DNA of 64,000 nucleotides from Gordius sp. MW1. Taxonomy: Eukaryota; Nematomorpha; Gordioida; Gordea; Gordiidae. How positions within the stretch are numbered: the first letter of the stretch is position 1; each line of letters opens with the position of its first letter. The translations under genes and the position numbers were made by a program. Below are positions 53,695 to 64,000 of the stretch, one piece after another. The stretch covers positions 21,293,037-21,357,036 of the forward strand of contig OZ038532.1 of assembly GCA_964036665.1 (NCBI GenBank). Reading direction: 5' to 3'. The notes below the pieces were generated by a model that was not told where the DNA came from, did no database searches, and saw nothing but the letters and a program-made list of their open reading frames with translations.

Positions 53695-54247
53695 CAGTGG
53701 TTCTTAACCTTCTTATACACGCGGCCCCCCAAATATTTTATAATTATTTTGAGGTCCTTTCATTTTTTTTATATAATTTATATTTGTTAAATTGTCTATA
53801 ATATATTGATTTTCAATTATTGTTTCATTTTATTATATAATAAACATAAAACACAACTTTATTATTTCATTGTCTATTAACATAAAAACTTCATAATTAA
53901 ACATAAAAAGCATTCATTTATAATAAAAAATATATGCATTCGGAAATATATTTAATGAGATTTCTGCTGCTGAACATTATCAACCAATTTGTTAATTCTT
54001 GGTTCAATTGATTGTAATGCTATCCTCATACAGGAATCTAGTTTTTTTTAATACCAGCAGGGTGTGAGTGGTTATAGCGAACGTCTTGTAAACAGAAGGC
54101 AACAAGTTCGAATCCCCCTGGCGAGTATTTCTAAAGCTTTTCTGAATATTTTTATAATATTCTAAAAAATTTTGCATAATTTGGCGGCCCCCCGGCAAAC
54201 TTCTCACGGCCCACTAGGGGGCCGCGGCCCGTGGTTAAGAATCACTG
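53695..54247. mobile_element. hAT-type element, 553 bp, with tRNA-like insertion
   Basis: Termini 'cagtggttcttaacc' and 'ggttaagaatcactg', flanked by perfect 'ggttaagg' at 53687-53694 and 54248-54255. The CAGTGGTTCTTAACC end is a classic hAT terminus. It contains a tRNA-like SINE head at about 54053-54125. It is inserted in duplication copy B and absent from A. Confidence 0.9.
54053..54125 (+). mobile_element. tRNA-like SINE head inside the hAT element
   Basis: An A-box-like 'gtgtgagtggttatagcg' (54062-54079) is followed at tRNA spacing by a B box 'agttcgaatcccc' (54105-54117). The acceptor and anticodon stems pair poorly, so a working tRNA is unlikely. The downstream 'agcttttctgaatattttt' may be a SINE body. 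It differs from the SINE at 23777. Confidence 0.6.
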
Positions 54248-54857
54248 GGTTAAGGAATAATTTAACCAAAAGGGTATTATATTTCCCAATTGTACCAATT
54301 AATTTTATTTGTTATTAACAATTTGTTTTAATGGGAAAAATGATCAAAGCAAAGTTAACAAAAAAAGAAAAAATATGTGTATATTATGTTACACGTTTTT
54401 TGAACAATAAAATTTTTAAAAATCATTTCCTAAATGGCAAAGTCAGCCTCTAGGAATTAAATTAAATGTAACCTTTTATATATCATTTTCACAACTTAAA
54501 TTTAAGATAAGAAAATTGGAGTGGTGCTTAAACTTGGTGTCATTATTTAACCTAGCCCCGGGCAATGAAATTGCTAACACAACCATTTCTATTATCATAA
54601 ATATAATAAAATTATAATGACTTTAAAAAATGACAATCTATTAAGGTTAACAACATAAATTACTTTTAGCCCGAATCTTTAAAACTTTAATATTTATCAA
54701 AAATGTAAGCCTAAATCTTAAAAACATATTTAAAAATTCTCTATTAAACAAAAATTTCATAAATTGTTCATATCATCTCCTCCCCTTATAAAATATTTAA
54801 CCCCCTAACTAACTATATGTAAAAGAAGTCCTATTAAATATATAAAATTTAGCGACT

Positions 54858-54926
54858 CTTCTTCTTCTTTATCGTGTTGGAAATCCCACAGACGTGGGGT
54901 AAGTTTTCAGCAGCCTCTTCCATTTT
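54858..54926 (-). mobile_element. RTE-like LINE, extreme 3' end only
   Basis: This matches 57853-57916 almost base for base: 'cttcttctt', 'tcgtgttg', 'aatcccacagacgtggggt', 'aagttttcagcagcctcttc'. It is a heavily 5'-truncated copy of the RTE element in the same minus orientation, and it ends duplication copy B. Confidence 0.85.
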
Positions 54927-54982
54927 GTCAATAGCCAACACGGGTCATGTGTCAGATAAAGATTTGTAATTAAATTTAGTTA

Positions 54983-55470
54983 TCAAAATGCCGATTTTTT
55001 GGCGTAAAATAAAGCTAGGTGAGTATTTAGCTTTGAGGGATCTGTTTCCATCGATATAAAAAATGCTAATGCTTTCTTGTCAAAAGTAGCGGAACAGGAA
55101 GCTACTATTGGAATAAAAATTTTAAATTGAGCAATGGCTCGGTATTTGAGTGTTTTACGGTCTTCCGCACAAGAAAGTGGGTTAATTATTAGTTGACGCA
55201 AAGATATCAATGTAGGTTAAGCCCCAAGCTAGAAACTTACCATCCTCCCAGGGGATCATAGAAGCTCCGTCGGGACGCATTCTATCTTCTTAAGAAGGAT
55301 CGGATGGTTCGAGAATGAAAGGAGTGCCGGCCTTTTTTAAAGCCGATTGAATCAAAAGGTTTAACTTTTGATGACGGATAAAGCGATATTTGTTTAACTT
55401 GCAATGGAGTGGGTGATGAGCCCAGATATCTATTTCCTTATTGCAATTTTTGCAGGGATTTAATATGGGT
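54983..55470 (-). pseudogene. Second restriction-like-endonuclease LINE, C-terminal fragment
   Basis: The minus-strand frame has a C-x2-C-x8-H-x4-C motif (CKNCNKEIDIWAHHPLHC), then RHQKLNLLIQSALKKAG, PFILEPSDPS, a stop, and then MRPDGASMIPWEDG in the same frame. This is the same module as at 5607-6188, but complete enough to show RPDG followed by the 'PW..G...W' part of the nuclease. The usual WD appears here as WG. It is cut on the right by a Gypsy fragment. Confidence 0.7.
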
Positions 55471-56285
55471 AAATAACTGTGCGGGATGCCAAGAACATAG
55501 AACGAATATTCTAAAGGTTCCATTGTACGTCTGGGAAAGAATCCATGTGGGCATTGCGGGACCGGTGGAAGGTCAATGGTGGTTAATCGCGAATGAAGCG
55601 TTATCCACATAGGTCGAAGTCGCTGTAGTCGACTCTATAAAATCTACTACGGTTATACGGCAACTAAGGTGTTGATTCGCGAGATATGGATTGCCTAAAA
55701 ATTAATAAATGATATTGGTCCATAATTCTTATCTGGTTATCTGGGAAATTTGAAGGATTGTGTAAAGCAAATGCTATCATTCATGTTAGAACGTTCCCAT
55801 ACCATCCGAAATCAAATGGAATGGTTGAACGAGTTATTCGTACATTAAAGAGCCGATATTTTTCAGGACGAAAGATCGATCGAATAAAGAATTATGTTGT
55901 TACTAATGGCTTATAGCACTCCCCATTCGACGACGGGAAAACTCCGGCTGAAATGATGTTTGGGAGGGGAATTAAAACAATGTTTGATCTTTTAAGACCG
56001 GATTCAAGAGATTAAATGGAGGAGGTAATGTGGAAACAGAAACTTTATCATGATCGAAATAGAAAAGACAAGGAATTTAAAATAAACGACCGAGTTTGGG
56101 TCAAGAATGAGCTACGTCCTGAATGGCATCTAGGCAAGGACCGTATTCTTATAATATTTTAGTTAATGATATATTGAAAAGAAAACATAGCGATCAATTA
56201 CGAGAAAGATGCTCCGTCGATCAGAGAATCAAATCTAAAAACGCAAATAATGGAGTTCAAACCGAACATTAAAGTCCCAAATATA
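55470..56285 (+). pseudogene. Gypsy-type LTR retrotransposon integrase fragment
   Basis: Translation of the plus strand gives NNCAGCQEHR (end of the integrase zinc-binding motif), then PLYVWERIHVGIAGPVEG, QWWLIANEALST, STTVIRQL, FARYGLPK, then YHPKSNGMVERVIRTLKSRY, STPHSTTGKTPAEMMFGRG, and YHDRNRKDKEFKINDRVWVK near the end. Frames change several times and stops are present. The second Asp of the D,D-35-E core cannot be placed. No LTR is found on either side. Confidence 0.78.
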
Positions 56286-56290
56286 GAGGG

Positions 56291-57837
56291 GGAGAAGATG
56301 TAGGATTGCCGTTTATTATTAGTATTTTTAATTAATTTATCTCTGATTGTTTATGATAGTATGTGTTTTTGAATTTGAATAATAAAAGGTTACAAAAATT
56401 CTATTCACTATGAACTCTTTCTATTAAATTAATACATATGTTATTTTCGTGCGAATTAATTCGCAATTCGCGCGTCATCACGAACGCCGTAAAGAACTCA
56501 ACGTAATGTATTTCCTTCTATTTTACAAATTTATAAATTAAGTTAATAAATCAAAACTAAACCCCTTAGAAAAGAAAAAATATATATTAGGGGAAGAAAA
56601 AATAAATATTTAACGATTTTGAATAATAAAAAGAAATATAACAATAGCGCCATCTATAATATATTTTATTTTAAATAATAAATAAAAAAGTTACATTTTT
56701 ACATAAAACGATACCTGGCATCATGCAAAACTTACAAGTATAATTATAAATAAGTGATTGTCAACAAAAAAGTTATTGTCTCTTAAAATTACTGGTTAGC
56801 TTACACTTTTACCTAATGTTAGTTTTAAATTCTTGGTTTGAATATTGTAAAAGTTATGGAGCAAAATTTTGCTATACATATTAGATATCGATTTAACCAA
56901 TAAATGCAAATGATTTCTTGAGCCTAATTCCTGATCATTAACATGATTAATTAAAGATGAAAAAAATATTAGCAATTAATGAATAAAAAACCTTTATTAT
57001 AATTATAAATAATATGCTTTTAGAAATAAGTTTATTTTTATGGTTTAGATATGAAAAACTGTTTTTGAAAATCTTTATAACATGAGTGACGGGACTCTTG
57101 TTTACATTTGTTTTTTAAATCAATTAATAAATAGCCTAAAGATAAAAAGGTTTGACAATTAATTAATGAAAAGTTCCAAATGATTTCTCCCCTAAATATG
57201 CTTTGGAGACAGCAATTATAGAACCATTCTTTGACCTAAATTTTTTAATAAATTGCATTAGTTTTTTATTAGCACAAGGGTAAATAGGATAAACAGAGAG
57301 AACAAGCACCTCGCCCCCTTGAATTTTTTATGTTTGATTTTTAAAATTCTTATTTTTATTTGGTTTTTATAGTACAACTATGATTTATTTGACAAATATT
57401 AATATTACAATTATAAATAGACACATTTTTATTTTTGGTCTTACCAAGTTTTAAATAAGTGTTCCATTGTTGTGGATTAAATATTTTTAAGATTCGACTA
57501 ATTGAATAGAAAATCCATAAATGGAAAGAAGCAAACAGCAAAATGTAAAAATTCAGATTTAAAATATTAAAATCACTTAGATTAAAATAAAATAAGTCAT
57601 TAGTTTCATTTTACAAAATACATGCATATGTTGTAAAATTTATTGCATGATTTAGTGCATTACAACATAATATAGTATAAGTACAAATAATCAAATGGCA
57701 CAGGCATTCTGCATGAACCCTAATATGTGTATTCTTCTTTGCATTGGAACTATACCTATGTAGAAATTTTATTAAATAAATAATAAAAAGGCAATGCCTT
57801 ATATATTAATTAAAAGCACTCGTTCAAGCTTCATTTA
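56291..57837. other. AT-rich DNA without recognisable genes
   Basis: I see no coding exon, RNA gene or clear terminal repeat here. It separates the Gypsy fragment from the full-length RTE element. Confidence 0.5.
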
Positions 57838-57859
57838 TATAGTCAGAATTTCTTCTTCT

Positions 57860-59433
57860 TCATCGTGTTGAAAATCCCACAGACGTGGGGTAAGTTTTCA
57901 GCAGCCTCTTCCATCTGAGTCGCGTAAATGCCATGCCAATTTCCATCTGTTTGACGTACATATCCTTTTCGACCAGTCGTTTCCAGGTGGCACGTGGTCT
58001 GCCCCTTCCTCTTCTTCCAGGCACGTCCATCTCCAGCGTTCGCCATGTGACATCGTCCTCGTCTCTTCGTAATACATGGCCGTAAAACCGAAGTCGATTT
58101 TCTCTTAAGAAGTCCTTCGTCGCTTGTATCCCATCTTTGTCATCAAGGATTCGTTCGTCCTGCGATCCAGCTTGGTGTAGCCTAAGGTCCATCGCACCAT
58201 TCTCATTTCCGTGACTTGAAAGAGTTTCTCCTCCGCGGTGGTTACAGCCCATGTTTCGCTCCCGTAAAGCAAGACCGGTCGCACGATGGTTTTGTACGCC
58301 TTGCTTTTCAACCAAATTGGTATCTTTTTGTCACACATGACACCGGAGATGCTGCGCCACTTGAGCCATGCTTTCTTGATCCGAGAATGGACTTCGGCGG
58401 TACATCCTCCCTCTTAATGTAATAGCGAGCCAAGATATGTGAACTTATCAACCTCCGTGTACATTGGACCGTCATTTTTGTGCATTTGCGGACTACCGCC
58501 CATCGTTTGCATGTAAACCGTTTTCTTCTCGCTGACCTTTAACCCAAATTCCGAAAAACGTTCTGACCATTTTTTCGCCTGATGAAAAACCCCTTCTCTT
58601 GTTTCATCGCATAGGACAATATCATCGGCATATAGCATAGTCCAAGGGGCTGGCTTGTGCAAGTCCTTTGTTATTGTATCCATAATTAGATTAAACAAGA
58701 ATGGGCTTAACGCTGACCCTTGATGTAGTCCAATCATTATTCGGAAGGGTTTCGTTTCTCCTACGGTAGTCCTAACAGATGCAACCGCGCCATTATACAT
58801 TTCCTTGATAAGTCGAACATATCCTTCGGGTATATTTCTGGCTCTAAGGGACCACCATATTAAGTCTCTCGGAACCGTATCGTAGGCCTTTTCTAAGTCG
58901 ATGAAGACCATGTGTAAGTTCTTTCTTATGTCGCCATTGGATCCATCGTTGATTTACCGGCCACGAATCCAAACTGATTAGGCGAGAGACATACTTCGTC
59001 ATTGAGCCTTTTCACTACCCTTTCTAGTAGTTTTAGTGAGTGGCAGGTCAACTTGATATCTCTAAAGTTGCCACATTCCTGCGCGTCTCCTTTGCCTTTG
59101 TATATGGGTATGATCGTACTTTCCCTCCATTGGTCGTCAGGGATACGACTCATACAGCATAGCGTTAAATAGGCCTGTCATTATGTCGATACCTTCTCCT
59201 TTGCACCCAAGCCAAGCTTCGATCGGTAAATCATCGGGACCTAGCGCTTTCCCTTTCCGCATCTTCGTTAGTTGCGCTCCTACTTCATAAGCCTGCAATG
59301 GTAAAACCAAGCTCGAGTTCGGTTCCACCCTCTCTAGCGGTCTTCTATCATTCGTTTTGTTCATCATATTTTGGATAATCTTTCCATCTTTTGATGACTT
59401 CCTTCGGTTTGCACAACGTTCATCCCTCTTCAC
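57860..59433 (-). pseudogene. RTE reverse transcriptase and C-terminal tail
   Basis: Blocks in order are KMRKGKALGPDDLPIEAWLG, WRESTIIPIYKGKGD, FRDIKLTCHSLKLLERV, LSPNQFGF, FIDLEKAYDTVPRDLIWW, IGLHQGSALSPFLFNLIMD, WTMLYADDIVL (YADD codons at about 58621-58632), KVSEKKTVYM and KFTYLGS. Then the tail: RPVLLYGSETWAVT, TEMRMVRWTLGYTKLDR, NRLRFYGHVLRRDEDD, GRRGRGRPRATW. Pieces lie in at least three frames. Confidence 0.88.
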
Positions 59434-59492
59434 TTTTAATGACTTTCAGTGTCCCGACATCTCGACTTTTTTTCTCCCTAATCTTTGCGAGT

Positions 59493-60854
59493 TTATACAT
59501 GACTATGTCGCTTGGTATCAAGCTTGTTTGCCATCTCGGTGTAAGCCTCGTTCTTCGCTATCGCAACCGCTATCTTAGCTTTGCGTTTCGCTTCACGATA
59601 TGCCACGTATTCTTCTCCTTTCTTCGTTTTGTACCATCGTAGGTACAACGCCTTCTTTTCTTCTATAGCCTCTTTGACCGAGTCATTCCACCACCATAGT
59701 TCACGATTGTGAGCTCTGCCGCCCTTAGTTCGTCCCAAGATTTGAAAGGCCGTTTCCTTTAGAACATTTGCAACGGTGTCCCACCTTTTGTTAATGTCGC
59801 CCCCCAAGCCTGCAACCTTCAAGAGCGGAGTTGCTCGAGCGTGAAACATTTCATTTGCACGATCATCCTTAAGCTTTTCGTACTTTGTCCTTGGTGTGTA
59901 GACTTTTGTCCTTTCGGGAAAAGTCTTTCTTGCTATATCGAGGACAACTGGCCGATGTTGTTTGGCGATTTCTTCCCCCGGTATAACTTTGCAATCTTTA
60001 ACTTGCCACAAATTTTTGCGCTTTACTAGGATGTAGTCGACCTGTGTAAGGTGATCCCTACTGCTGTACGTCGCTAAATGTTCGGTACGCTTCTGAAAAA
60101 AGGTATTCACAATGGCCATATCGTAAGCTTGCGCCATCTGTAGTAACTTCTCTCCCTCTTTATTCTTCACCCCATAGCCATGCCCGCCGTGATTTCGTTC
60201 GTACACGCTCCTTTCTTTCCCAACGTGCCCATTAAAGTCTGCTCCGATGATGAGATTCTCTTGAGGCTTCACGTAGCGTATTTCTTTTACGAGCTTCTCA
60301 TAGAATTCGTCCTTCTCATTTTCGGAACATCCAACCTGGGGCGAATACGCACAAATAACATTGACGAGGCCGCCTTGATCCGCCAGCTGTATGCACATCA
60401 ATCTATCCGAGCATCGTTTGACTTCGACTACCTTGTCCTTAAAGGAATCGCTAAGCACTATGCCGACCCCGTTCTTCCGTGATGGGGAACCCGAGTAGTA
60501 TAGCTTGTAACCATCTCCTAGCTCCCTGGCTTTTGTTCCATGCCACCGCGTTTCTTGTAGACACGCTATGTGTATCCTTCACCTTTTTAGCATCTGCGCA
60601 ACCTCGATGCTCTTACCCGTCAGCGTGCCCACATTCCAGCTGGCCACTCTTGTCCGTTCGACAACTAGATTCCTTAACCGCCTTCGTTGTGAGTGAGGCG
60701 GTAACCCTTGTATACTTTTCACATTGCACGGGCGGATGATGCAATGTGCGTCGTTTTGGGGAGGACGCCCTAGCATTCTGGTATAAGTTCGTATTTGAAG
60801 CTGCCATGTTGTTAGGGGTTGCTTTTTTACAGCCGGCTTTCGACCTGACGCCAA
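59493..60854 (-). pseudogene. RTE endonuclease domain (AP-endonuclease type)
   Basis: The frame has VASWNVGTLTGKS, a TGA, then CLQETRWHGTKARELG, KNGVGIVLSDSF, NLIIGADFNGHVGKE, then TYSSRDHLTQVDYILVKR and KQHRPVVLDI. These are the metal-binding and catalytic blocks of LINE apurinic-type endonucleases (WN, QET, DFN, DY, H). Apart from one TGA, which a single C-to-T change could explain, the domain is intact. The rest of the frame is the Lys/Arg-rich linker up to about 59493. Confidence 0.88.
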
Positions 60855-61092
60855 CCCTCCACTTTTTTCACACGGACTTGAGACCGTCGTTGGTAGTGTT
60901 ATAGTCAGAATTTAACAAATTTAAAAAACTATAACATATAAAAATATTCTAATTCTTATATTATTAATAGACCTTACTTAACTATAAAGCTATTTTTATT
61001 TTTACCCTACACTTTAACAAAATAGAGTTATAAAATGTAAAATAATGTTGATATTACAAATATACTTTTAAAAACAATAATCATATATACAT

Positions 61093-62099
61093 TAGAGGTC
61101 TGCATGAGCCGGGCCAGCCTGCGGCCCGCAGGCCCAAGCGGGCCGGGCTTAAAAAAAGCAATAAAAAAAGTGCGGGCCGGGCTTTGGCTTTGAAAAATGA
61201 AAAAATTTGAATTTATTTAACTTTATATTAATTATAATACAGAACCAAAAAAAATGCACTTATAAGCTAGAAAATAAAAACATTTATTTTTCCGAACAAA
61301 ACTCTAAGGGGACTCAAAGAACATTACGTTAAAAAGTTTGCATGAGATGCATGATGAAATAATCAGTTTTTAGCTGGCAAAGAATAAATGGAAAAACTTG
61401 AAGGCAGTTTAAAAAACCTATCATGCTATAATATGCTTTCACCTTATGAAAAGGCAAGAATCGAGGTAGAAGCGTTTAAGACACCAAAACTCTATAATTT
61501 ATTACCCTTTTATACATCAAAAGCTTCCCAAATTTGTTTCCATCTTTTACGTGTAATGATGATCCTGTTGACTTAGAAATCTATAAATTACAAACAAGAG
61601 CAAAAACTATGCTAATTTCGAGTTTAATGTGGATATTTATCATAAGATATCAACCTTTCTTGTTCATAAGTTTGGCAAGTTAAAAATGCTACATGAGGAT
61701 GCTGGTATCTTGGTAAAAGCTACGGTAACAAATTTTTTAAGATATCCATACAAGAAGATCCTGTCTCTTCTTGCATAAGTCGTCCAACTATGAGCAATCC
61801 AGCTCAGGTGTGCAACACTAAGCACTTATTATCTATTGGTGAGGCAGATATGGATATCTCCATTTGAGAGGATGATGAAACGGAAAAGATTGAAATTGAA
61901 ACGATGTTGATACTTATCTTAATTTAAATCTAAACCCCGAAGACGCTCAGCTAGATGTAATTTTATGGTCGAAAGAACACCAACTTATGATACCAAACTT
62001 AGCAAAATTAGCGAATCAGTACTGTCGATTCCAGCCACCACACCAGTGCTACGAGTGAACGCACATTCAGCAAGGCAAGTCGCCTTTGAGACCATTGAA
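61093..62099 (+). pseudogene. Degenerate hAT transposon, interrupted by a second hAT
   Basis: The left end 'agaggtctgcatgagccggg' and GC-rich subterminal DNA come first. Frames then show LSPYEKARIEVEAFK near 61440 and NPEDAQLDVILWSKEHQLMI with PNLAKLANQYC near 61932-62025, followed by a broken form of the ERTFSKAG motif: the end of the hAT catalytic and dimerisation region. Stops and frameshifts are common. The sequence resumes at 63815 (RPLKNKIIA) after the inserted element. Confidence 0.75.
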
Positions 62100-62664
62100 C
62101 AGAGCTGTTAAAACTAGTTACATGTAACTAGTTCCTGGAACTAGTTCCTTTTCTTCAGTAAAGTAACTGTTACCAGTTACTTTTACTTCAGGGTAACTGT
62201 AACTGTAGTTAGTTACATTATTTTAGTAACTGTAAAACTAAAGTTACAGTTACTTTTTAAATTAAATTTTTTTTAATTAAATAGTCAAATTACACGTCTA
62301 GTTTGTGTACTTCATTTTAATAGAAATTTCCTTCGCGGATCAAATTTGAAAATTTGAATTTTGAATAGATAATCTTTTTTATCATTAAATTATCAATATT
62401 ATATAAAATATTATTTTAGAACAAATTTGTATTCCAAAAATTTAAAGAAGTGAAACAACTGGTAAAAAATGTAATGAACATTTAATGAATTTTAATTGGT
62501 TATCTCTTATCTATAAATGTGCACAACAAATTTTTATCAACTTAAGATATCATATGATTTTGGCCCAACCTCTAAATTTAAATTTGAAAGCCATTTGATA
62601 AATTAATTTAGTACAATGTTAATGAATGTAATTGAAATATTATTATATTTTAATGGATGTTATT

Positions 62665-62775
62665 TAAATGCTCAGTAAAAAATTAAAAATGCTCAGTAAT
62701 TAAACTTAATAATGCTCAGTTATAAATATAAAATGCTCAGTAATTTCAAAAAAATGCTCAGTAATTTTAATTAAT
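62665..62775. repeat. Cluster of AATGCTCAGTAA units
   Basis: The 9-12 bp unit 'aatgctcagtaa' occurs about five times in ~110 bp with irregular AT spacers, ending in a decayed 'aatactcaat'. A single related unit ('aaatgctcagttgt') is near 51847, after the other hAT fragment. Confidence 0.65.
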
Positions 62776-63452
62776 AATACTCAATATTAATCTATTTAGC
62801 GTTAATATTTTATAAAAATAAAGTTAAATTGAGTTTGTGGAAATTAAAAAGTTTTTTATTCTGGCTACATTAAACAGATTGGAGACCTGATTGTTAAAAT
62901 TTTATCAATTAAAAGGTATCTTAGTGTCTTGAATTTTTTCCTCCCTTCTCACCCTTCAAATAAATATGGCAAATTAGATAAGCTATGAAAAGTAATGACT
63001 TATAATTCCTAATCTAAAATGCTCTGTCTCTCCCTTCTTAAATTTTAAATTTTACTAATACTATATTTATTTGCAAATTAATTGAGAGTTATCAATCTTA
63101 AACTTTATAAAGGCAAAATAAAAAATTTTTATTTGAATACAATCACAAAATAATTTTTAACAATTGAAAATGGAAAATAGACAAATTTTGCTGGATACAA
63201 CTTTCATTTCAAAAACCTAAAATTTGTTATATAATCAGTGTTAAATTATCTAAACTTACTATTACTTAACAATAAATGCTGATTTAGCCTTTAAAGGTCT
63301 ACCTCGCCTTCTTTTTTGCCCCAAACTTTTGGCTTCTTCAGGTGGTTGGGAAAATTTAAGTTTGATTGCCAACAAAACCACATGTTGGCAAATATATTGT
63401 ATAAAAAGCAACAATTGTACTTCCCTTTAAAGCATTTTTCACAATCATTTGG

Positions 63453-63635
63453 AAATTTTTCATTAAATTCAATGTACCCCTACCATCTAGCGCCCTCGTC
63501 GAGCGTCTTTTTAGTCTTGGTAAATTAATTTTAAGTGAAAAGCGAACTAGCTTATTAGATGACAATATAGAAAATAACGTTTTATTGAAATCGAATCATC
63601 ATTTATTACCTTCTGATTTATATATAAATGTTTAA
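63453..63635 (+). pseudogene. hAT transposase C-terminal dimerisation domain remnant
   Basis: The 60-codon frame reads KFFIKFNVPLPSSALVERLF, then SLGKLILSEKRTSLLDDN and a stop. It matches the hAT dimerisation signature (PxSSAxxERLFS...KRxxLxxxNxE). It has no start and no upstream catalytic region. It identifies the enclosing element as a deleted autonomous hAT. Confidence 0.85.
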
Positions 63636-64000
63636 ATAAATAATATCAAAAAATATTGTTTTTTGTAACTTTAAATGTAACTAGTTCCATCAGGTAAGTA
63701 ACTGGAACTGTAATCAGTTACATTTGAAAATTTGTAACTGTAACTAGTTACATTTTTTGTGAAAGTAATTGTAACTTAACTAGTTACTGTGGTTAAGTAA
63801 CTTTAACAGCTCTGCCATTGAAGAACAAAATTATTGCTTGATAGAATATAGAGTCTTTTATTTTTAAATGACAACAATAAATTAATTTTTGATTAAAACC
63901 GATTTTATATGCTATAGCTAAGTTAATTTTTGAACAATACAAAATGGTTTTATACAAATAAATAATTTTGAAAAAATTAAACTTGTTTTTATTCGTGCGG

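Larger units (their letters stand above)
49447..54855. repeat. Segmental duplication, copy B (decayed)
   Basis: Collinear with 37740-42650 but altered: about 1 kb matching 40557-41560 is missing, a hAT fragment and MITE (50880-52400) and a hAT MITE (53695-54247) have been inserted, and the right end is cut at about 54857 by an RTE tail. The loss removes scramblase exon 3 and the truncation removes exons 1 and 2. Confidence 0.85.
57852..60899 (-). mobile_element. Full-length RTE-like LINE with 14-bp target duplication
   Basis: The element is flanked by 'tatagtcagaattt' at 57838-57851 and 60900-60913. On the minus strand it starts near 60899, encodes an N-terminal apurinic-type endonuclease and then reverse transcriptase, and ends in a GAA-rich tail. 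Its 3.05 kb length fits RTE-type elements, which are compact. A single TGA near 60580 and frame breaks near 59480, 59140, 58920 and 58400 disable it. Two shorter relatives are at 12424 and 54858. Confidence 0.92.
62100..63814. mobile_element. hAT-derived element, 1.7 kb, nested in another hAT
   Basis: Flanked by perfect 'ccattgaa' at 62092-62099 and 63815-63822. Terminal inverted repeats 'cagagctgttaaa' and 'tttaacagctctg'. Just inside both ends are many 'taactagttac' and 'agtaactg' units, subterminal repeats typical of hAT elements. It keeps a short piece of transposase near the right end, so it is an internally deleted copy. Confidence 0.93.

Noticed and set aside
63316..63565. Minus-strand CEKCFKGKYNCC...NHLK near the end of the inner hAT, resembling a BED finger
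   Set aside because: Opposite in strand to the dimerisation domain, and spacing of Cys and His does not fit a BED finger well.
1..64000. CRISPR array, bacterial operon, prophage or defence system
   Set aside because: Gene structure is spliced eukaryotic; no regular short repeats with unique spacers and no prokaryotic genes were seen.

Overview
This is intron-rich, AT-rich metazoan nuclear DNA, most likely from an arthropod or another invertebrate. It holds spliced eukaryotic genes, some introns of only 31-36 nt, tRNA-headed SINEs, RTE-like LINEs, Gypsy fragments and many hAT-type MITEs. The species cannot be named from the sequence.

Layout. (1) 1-2.3 kb: dispersed repeats. (2) 2.6-23.6 kb, + strand: a nearly complete Son of sevenless (Sos) Ras guanine-nucleotide exchange factor. 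I resolved 27 exons whose phases agree from end to end; only the first ~50 codons are missing. They encode histone folds, DH, PH, REM, CDC25 and an SH3-binding proline-rich tail. (3) 24-28.6 kb: MITE-rich intergenic DNA. (4) 28.6-37.1 kb, + strand: a TTC14-like gene (S1-like region, TPR repeats, Ser-rich tail), 16 exons with consistent phase. (5) 37.7-42.9 kb, - strand: a phospholipid scramblase gene. A ~5 kb segment containing it is duplicated in the same orientation at 49.4-54.9 kb; the second copy has lost exons and is a pseudogene. (6) 43-49 kb: repeat-rich DNA with an LTR-like region. (7) 50.9-64 kb: a retroelement and hAT graveyard. It includes a truncated hAT N-terminus, a junction of RTE tail, restriction-like-endonuclease LINE and Gypsy integrase, a full-length but broken RTE element with a 14-bp target duplication, and one hAT inserted into another.

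How the genes relate. Sos, TTC14 and scramblase are unrelated housekeeping or signalling genes. Sos links receptor tyrosine kinases to Ras through Drk/Grb2 SH3 domains binding its tail; scramblase moves lipids across membranes; TTC14 is a nuclear-type TPR protein of poorly known role. I see no operon-like logic and no convincing new molecular system. The unusual features are the minimal introns, a MITE sitting on a Sos splice donor, a decaying tandem scramblase copy and unusually readable nested transposition.
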